Assembly: GCA_025934695.1 (NCBI GenBank)
Contig: JAICWS010000002.1
Coordinates: forward strand, 973,043-1,037,042
DNA length: 64,000 bases
Direction of reading: 5' to 3'
Origin: Alphaproteobacteria bacterium
GTDB lineage: Bacteria > Pseudomonadota > Alphaproteobacteria > Micavibrionales > UBA2020
In this document: piece after piece, positions 59,705 through 64,000 of the stretch
Layout of the letters: each line of letters begins with the position of its first letter
Numbering within the stretch: position 1 is the stretch's first letter
The notes under the pieces: model-generated
The model's database searches: none
What the model saw: only the letters and a program-made list of their open reading frames with translations
Told to the model about the DNA's origin: nothing
Program-made: the position numbers and the translations under genes

Positions 59705-59721
59705 TTTTACGATATGTAAAT
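59705..59721. promoter_or_regulatory. Candidate operator TTTTACGATATGTAAAT (site 3)
   Basis: Third member of the TTT(A/G)C(A/G)ATATGTAAA set, 22 nt upstream of the minus-strand gene at 59683, and 127 nt before the divergent gene at 59848. TTTAC/GTAAA arms are perfect around a 5-nt centre. Confidence 0.35.
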
Positions 59722-59847
59722 TGTACGGGATAAGGGTTAACAGTTGGTTAAACCAAGGTGCATCGGCGCAAGCTATTGATTGCGGGACCAATTCCGGCGC
59801 CCCTGACGAAAGCCGCGCAGCGCCTTCAATTTGAAGGAGGAGGAGCC

Positions 59848-60444
59848 ATGGCAGAGGCATCCGATAATTTCACCATGAGGATCACGCCCGGCGCGGCGGC
59901 GCTGCCGTTGCTCTACCTCTCGCTCTTCGTGGCGGGCGCCTTCGCGGCCGGCACCACGATGGCGGGAAGCGCCGTCCTTTTCGTGCTGGGTGCGCCGATC
60001 TGCCTGATGGCGGCGGTGCTGTTCGGCTACCATATCCGCATCGCGCGCGGCACGCTGTTCACGAGCACGACACCGCCCAAAAGCTATATCCCGCGCCGCC
60101 ATTCGATGGCGCTGGCCGATATCGCCGCCGTCACCATCGCCACACGCGATTATTTCGAGGTCAACGACCGCGATTTCACCGACGACGGGCTCAAGCATCT
60201 CCTGGTCCGGTATCGTACCATGCATGCCTACCGCTCGGAGAGCACGCTCGAGCCCTATACGCGGCGCAAGCCGATCCTGTTCGTGAAGGCGCGGCCCGAC
60301 GGCGGCGCGAATTTCTCCCTGCCGCTCGAGGCCTTTTCGATCCGTGACATCGAGCATCTCGCCGACACGCTACGCGTCAGCGGCGTCAAGGTGACCCTCG
60401 ACGACGCGGTGATCCTGCCGAAGAAGGCGGACGCTTACGTTTAG
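59848..60444 (+). CDS. Hypothetical two-helix membrane protein
   Basis: 198 residues. Two hydrophobic segments (ALPLLYLSLFVAGAFAAG and SAVLFVLGAPICLMAAVLFG) followed by a cytoplasmic domain of about 130 residues (LADIAAVTIATRDYFEVN; KPILFVKARPDGGANFSLPL), possibly PH-like. Excellent AAGGAGGAGGAG ribosome site fixes the start; an in-frame ATG at 59758 is not needed. Overlaps the 3' end of the next (convergent) gene by 4 nt. Similar architecture to the proBA-linked protein at 35983, without clear homology. Confidence 0.68.
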   Translation: MAEASDNFTMRITPGAAALPLLYLSLFVAGAFAAGTTMAGSAVLFVLGAPICLMAAVLFGYHIRIARGTLFTSTTPPKSYIPRRHSMALADIAAVTIATRDYFEVNDRDFTDDGLKHLLVRYRTMHAYRSESTLEPYTRRKPILFVKARPDGGANFSLPLEAFSIRDIEHLADTLRVSGVKVTLDDAVILPKKADAYV

Positions 60445-61841
60445 GCGGTTGAAAGGGCATCCGCCTGGACCAGCGCGTATTCCACCGCGCGGCGCAGGAT
60501 TGTGGGCGAGATGTAATGACGGTGAACCTGGTCGATGACCGCCATATAGAAGCGGCCGAACCAGTTCTTGCAATGGACGCGCGTGCCGAGCGTCATGTCG
60601 ATCCGGCTTCCGGATATTTCAACGCCGATGCAGGAGCGGAATGACAGATGTTTGTCATTGGCGCCCAGAACGACTTGCGCGCGCGTGTCCGTGGCGTTGA
60701 TCTCCTGGTCGAGAACGGGATACTGCCCCGCAAAAAGATTGTCCGTCTTCGGCGACAGGAGCGACGACACCGGACAGCCCAGTGGCGAGGTTCGCAGGCC
60801 GAGCGGCTTCACGAGGGTATTGCGCACGGCCATCAGGCGCGACACGCCGCGAGGCGCCGTGATGAGAAAGCCATCAAGCAGCGCCGCCATGAAGCGCGAG
60901 GCGCTTAAACGCCCCGTTTTCGCGCCGGCGACGGCAATGCTGAAAGTATCGTCGTGGTGGATGCGCAGGCCCGCAAGATGCCTGAGCAGAAGCGAGCCTT
61001 CGGGCGGTGCCTTCAGGGCCTTTACCTCGCGCTGCGGCCCCGCATAGGACAGGTAGCCGCCGGCATTTTTCCAATTGCCCCAGGCGCCGCGCAGGATGCC
61101 GGCGCTTCCCCGCACCGTGTTGCACACGAGGCGGTGGAAGGTGCCTTCTGGTGCATCGAGCGACAGGGCCGTCGTCGGGACGCCTTCCGGGCGAAAGTCC
61201 TTCGACGCCAGCAGCGCAGAGACGGCGGGGGGCGGCAGTTCGGTAAGACTGGGGATATCCGCCTCGTTGGCGATCACCTTCTTTTTCAGCTCATCCGGAA
61301 GGTTTCCTCCCAGCTCGTTCGTATGGCAGGACAGGGCGAAGAACACCGGATGCAGCGAATTGCGCGACAGCGGATAGAACTGGTGCCAGGTCTCGCCGCC
61401 GAAGCGCACGGCGAACATGCAATCGGGTGGAATATTGACAAAGCGCATGGCGCGCAGAAAATTTTTCGGGTCGCTCTCGATCTGTGCGGCGGAAGCGCTG
61501 GAAAAGCGCAACTGCGCCCCGCCGCTCCCTGAGACGGCGGTGAAAATGCGATGCCCGGCATGGCGATGGAAAGGATGGCCTTTCGGGCCCACGACGAAAG
61601 AATACAGAGAGGTCGCGTCGCCCTTCGTGAAATCCGTGCCGCCCAGCTTGGCCGAAGGCTCGTCCAGTTCGTCGATGAAGGCGGCATGATGGCGCTGGCG
61701 CGACGCGATGCTGGCAAAAAGATGGTTGCCGGCGCCGTGACCAAGTTGCGCGATCAGCGACACCTCAATCGGCAAACCGCCCGTCTCCGACGGAATGCGG
61801 ACGGAAGGAAAGGTGTCGACGACCTGGTTGAAACGCAGCAT
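60441..61841 (-). CDS. Cupin domain fused to a DUF2867-like domain
   Basis: 466 residues, no signal peptide. The N-terminal part (about 75-160) has a cupin-type His set, GHPFHRHAGHRIFTAVSGSG (His89, His92, His94, His97) and ETWHQF (His153), which would hold one metal. The C-terminal part (from about 300) resembles DUF2867: TSPLGCPVSSLLSPKTDNLF, DNKHLSFRSCIGVEISGSRI-like run and RVHCKNWFGRFYMAVIDQVH. Neither half is a full standard domain, so the enzyme reaction is unknown. A fusion of this kind is one I have not met. Start chosen at the first ATG; ribosome site weak. Confidence 0.75.
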   Translation of the reverse strand: MLRFNQVVDTFPSVRIPSETGGLPIEVSLIAQLGHGAGNHLFASIASRQRHHAAFIDELDEPSAKLGGTDFTKGDATSLYSFVVGPKGHPFHRHAGHRIFTAVSGSGGAQLRFSSASAAQIESDPKNFLRAMRFVNIPPDCMFAVRFGGETWHQFYPLSRNSLHPVFFALSCHTNELGGNLPDELKKKVIANEADIPSLTELPPPAVSALLASKDFRPEGVPTTALSLDAPEGTFHRLVCNTVRGSAGILRGAWGNWKNAGGYLSYAGPQREVKALKAPPEGSLLLRHLAGLRIHHDDTFSIAVAGAKTGRLSASRFMAALLDGFLITAPRGVSRLMAVRNTLVKPLGLRTSPLGCPVSSLLSPKTDNLFAGQYPVLDQEINATDTRAQVVLGANDKHLSFRSCIGVEISGSRIDMTLGTRVHCKNWFGRFYMAVIDQVHRHYISPTILRRAVEYALVQADALSTA

Positions 61842-61924
61842 GTGCCATGCCCTTTACAGAGCGTATTCCAGCACATTGCGCCGCCGGGCGCAACAGCGCT
61901 GCGCTGGCCAATAGCCGCAAGGGG

Positions 61925-63715
61925 TTAGCTCGGGTTGAGCGTGCCATAGCGTTTGGGCGCCGCCAGCGCGGGAGGGCTCGCCTGGCCAGTCCTGAGCGCG
62001 TCATGGCAGCGCTTCGCCATCGCGGGCGCGTCGATCTGCTTTCCGGCATAGAGGGCGGAATCGACGGCGAGGCAGCTTTCCTTCGCTGCAGTCCGCGCGT
62101 CGCCGGACAGGAAACGGTCCATTTCCTGCGCGATCGTTTTCAGCGCGGCGTTAACGGGCAGGCCCCAGTGCTGGTGCGCATAGGTTTGCAGGAATTGGCG
62201 GATGTCGTCGGGTGTCTTCGCGTGCATCAATGCCTCAAGCGAAATCCTGTCTTCGTTCGCCGAAACGGGCGACGGCGCGCGCATAGTGGCGGCGTTCTGA
62301 CGCGAGAGCTTATGCGACAGGTGGATCACGAGGCCCGCCAGCACGGCCACGGCGCCGCACAGCAGGGCGAGGATGATATATAATGTGTGCGGCACGGCGG
62401 GAACGGCGGCAGGCACCTGCGGCGCGGGCATGGTCGCCGTCGGCTTCTGACCCTGCGGCTGAGGCGCGGGTTGCGGAGGCGCCGGCTGCTGGCCCGGTTC
62501 GCCCGGCGCCACGTCGATGGTCTTGGCGGGAACGGTGGCATAGGCGATCTTGTTGTTCTCGACATCCCACCAGGGCACGCGGATTTCGGGCAGCGTCAGC
62601 TTGCCTTCCTTCTGCGGAATCAGCGTGAAGCTCTGCTGCCGCCAGCCGGAAACCTTGCCGTCGGTGCGCGGACTCTGGCCAATATCAGGTTTGTCGGCAT
62701 AGATGCGGAAATTACCCGAAGGATCGATGCGGCCCTCAAGGTCGGGCAGGACGGATCCCGTCGTGCCGATGGCAGACAGCGTCAATTTTCGCGTCAGCGG
62801 CTCGCCGACCTTTGGTTTCTGGGCATCGTCCCATTCATCGCCCAGCTTGAGCGCTGAGAGCGGCAGCCACGGGTCCATCGCCGCCGCGGGCTTGCGCACG
62901 TCGAGCGTGATGGGTCTGCTTTCAACGGCGAAAGGCTTCATCAGGCTCAAGCCGGGGAAGTTATTGAACTCCTGCATCATGTTGAACGGGTCGGGAATGT
63001 CGAAACCGAACGGGTTGCCGTTCTGGTGCTCCGACGACACGACCTTGCCGTGGAAAGCGAAGGCGGGAATCTCAAGCTTGCCGGGCTGGAGCGGCGTGAT
63101 GAGGTAGCGGATTTCGATGACCGTCGCGCGCGTGCCGCCGATGGTGGCGTCGCGCACTTCCGGTTTCCCCTGCGGCTCGACGACGGCATTGTCGACCTTG
63201 AAGTCGGGCGCGCCGACGTCGGCGATCTTCTTGCGGGCGACGAGCTTGACCGTCAGCACCACGGGCTCGTTCTGGTACGGATCGCGCTTGCTGATCTGCG
63301 CATCAACCGACAGGTCGCTGTCGGCGGAGGCGGGCGCGCTTTTGCCGACCTCGACCGTAATGGCTTCGGTGTGCAGCGTGCCGCTTTCGGTATCGATGGA
63401 GAGGGAAGGGATCGTCAGCGTGCCCGCTTTCTTGGGCAGCATCACGATGTCCCAGCTCGTCGTGTCCGACACTTGGCCATTGATAATATTCGTCTGCGAC
63501 GACTGGCCGCGCGAGACGATGGTGAAGTCGTTGTCCAGCGCCGAGACATCGGGATCGCCCTTCGGCTCGGTCCCCTCCACGCTGAGATCGAGCGTGACGC
63601 TTTCGCCGGCCGGAACAGTCGCACGGTCAACCGTCGCGATGAAGGAGGCCGCAAAGGCGGCGCGGCTGGCGAGAATGAAACAGAGGGCGGCGAGGGTGAT
63701 CAGGATTTTTTTCAT
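61925..63715 (-). CDS. batD: BatD (aerotolerance/oxygen-tolerance) protein
   Basis: 596 residues. Signal peptide (MKKILITLAALCFILASRAAFA). The BatD region begins with FIATVDRATVPAGESVTLDL and continues with immunoglobulin-like beta modules (VVLTVKLVARKKI; RYLITPLQPGKLEIPAFAFH), then a Pro/Gln-rich linker and one transmembrane helix (LYIILALLCGAVAVLAGLVI), leaving a cytoplasmic tail of about 120 residues. Bat proteins form an inner-membrane complex with MoxR ATPases and VWA proteins; the role in oxygen stress is known from Bacteroides and Leptospira-like systems and is uncertain. Start shares an ATGA overlap with the upstream VWA/TPR gene. Confidence 0.9.
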   Translation of the reverse strand: MKKILITLAALCFILASRAAFAASFIATVDRATVPAGESVTLDLSVEGTEPKGDPDVSALDNDFTIVSRGQSSQTNIINGQVSDTTSWDIVMLPKKAGTLTIPSLSIDTESGTLHTEAITVEVGKSAPASADSDLSVDAQISKRDPYQNEPVVLTVKLVARKKIADVGAPDFKVDNAVVEPQGKPEVRDATIGGTRATVIEIRYLITPLQPGKLEIPAFAFHGKVVSSEHQNGNPFGFDIPDPFNMMQEFNNFPGLSLMKPFAVESRPITLDVRKPAAAMDPWLPLSALKLGDEWDDAQKPKVGEPLTRKLTLSAIGTTGSVLPDLEGRIDPSGNFRIYADKPDIGQSPRTDGKVSGWRQQSFTLIPQKEGKLTLPEIRVPWWDVENNKIAYATVPAKTIDVAPGEPGQQPAPPQPAPQPQGQKPTATMPAPQVPAAVPAVPHTLYIILALLCGAVAVLAGLVIHLSHKLSRQNAATMRAPSPVSANEDRISLEALMHAKTPDDIRQFLQTYAHQHWGLPVNAALKTIAQEMDRFLSGDARTAAKESCLAVDSALYAGKQIDAPAMAKRCHDALRTGQASPPALAAPKRYGTLNPS

Positions 63716-64000
63716 GGCGTTTCTTCTGCTCCCTTTTTCGATTGGCGCATCGTCTCGATATAGAACTTGTTCTTGAGGAAGGATTCCGGGTCGTTCTGGA
63801 TGCGGTCGAGCCACTGGTCGGCGTTCACATCCCGCGCAGTGCGGCGGGTATCATGCGGCTGGCCCTGCTGCTGGTTCTCCGGCTGCTGATCCTGGCCTTG
63901 CTGGCCTTCAGGCTTTTGCTGTGCTTCCTGCTGCTGCTGTTGCTGGGTTTGGTCCTGTTTTTGCTGTTCCGCCTGCTTCTGTTCATCCTGCTTTTGCTCT
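63712..64000 (-). CDS. Partial VWA/TPR-type Bat protein (BatB/BatC), C-terminus only
   Basis: At least 95 codons entering from the right edge. The visible C-terminus is Gln/Glu-rich low-complexity sequence (repeats of Gln-Gln-Lys-Gln type) followed by the conserved tail DVNADQWLDRIQNDPESFLK and NKFYIETMRQSKKGAEETP. The QWLxxIxxDPxxxLxxKF tail is the characteristic end of BatB/BatC fused VWA-TPR proteins. The stop overlaps batD by 4 nt (ATGA), so the two are co-translated. The upstream moxR, DUF58 and BatA genes, if present, lie outside the window. Confidence 0.85.
   Translation of the reverse strand, partial: EQKQDEQKQAEQQKQDQTQQQQQQEAQQKPEGQQGQDQQPENQQQGQPHDTRRTARDVNADQWLDRIQNDPESFLKNKFYIETMRQSKKGAEETP

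Noticed and set aside
63712-64000. Gln-rich stretch might be a sequencing or assembly artefact
   Set aside because: It continues in frame into a conserved tail and overlaps batD exactly by ATGA, as expected of a real gene.

Overview
The window is GC-rich, densely coding DNA from a Gram-negative bacterium, most probably an alphaproteobacterium. The 1608-residue NAD-dependent glutamate dehydrogenase is of a type common in alphaproteobacteria. The window also has an RND pump, an autotransporter, a Tat substrate and BatD/BatB-type proteins. Genus is not decidable from the sequence; an uncultured or rarely sampled lineage is plausible because about a third of the genes match no family I recognise. 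I see no rRNA, tRNA, CRISPR array, IS transposase or phage gene. Low-GC signals are confined to short intergenic gaps.

Layout. 1-6.4 kb: a 5'-truncated exported protein, an ankyrin-like protein, a 2-Cys peroxiredoxin, a small membrane peptide, a DOPA-dioxygenase-family gene, a LysR regulator, a transglutaminase-like periplasmic cysteine protease and two unknowns. 6.7-12.3 kb: NAD-GDH facing a thioredoxin-domain protein. 12.5-19.9 kb: an RND efflux adaptor/pump pair, then a response regulator and a hybrid histidine kinase with Hpt. 19.9-27.6 kb: glucose-1-dehydrogenase-like SDR, an RsmC-like methyltransferase, a subtilisin autotransporter, a LuxR-type regulator with degenerate receiver, an ankyrin protein and two orphans.

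27.7-38.8 kb, all on the minus strand, is the most interesting part: proB-proA and a small membrane protein, then SPFH/SHOCT protein, two DUF4178 zinc-ribbon proteins, a 45-residue peptide, DUF350, membrane-anchored spermidine synthase (speE), a Tat-exported FAD oxidoreductase, a histidine-rich multi-membrane protein and S-adenosylmethionine decarboxylase (speD). Overlaps and 1-10 nt gaps argue for operons. The genes look like a membrane-associated polyamine system coupled to an SPFH scaffold, probably an envelope-stress module.

38.9-51.2 kb: small unknowns, an SRPBCC protein, a lipoprotein built from two copies of a HExxH-type domain (one copy dead), a helical unknown, an OmpR/HisKA two-component pair, an ICMT-like methyltransferase, a DUF4402 exported protein, and a tandem pair of paralogues with an HESEH motif. 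51.3-64 kb: BRCT protein, ankyrin proteins, a transglutaminase-like protein, dienelactone hydrolase, DHA2-type MFS pump, His-rich periplasmic protein, cytochrome c, cupin-DUF2867 fusion, BatD and the truncated C-terminus of a BatB/BatC-type protein.

Two families of nested palindromic repeats are scattered between genes. A 17-bp palindrome lies upstream of three minus-strand genes.
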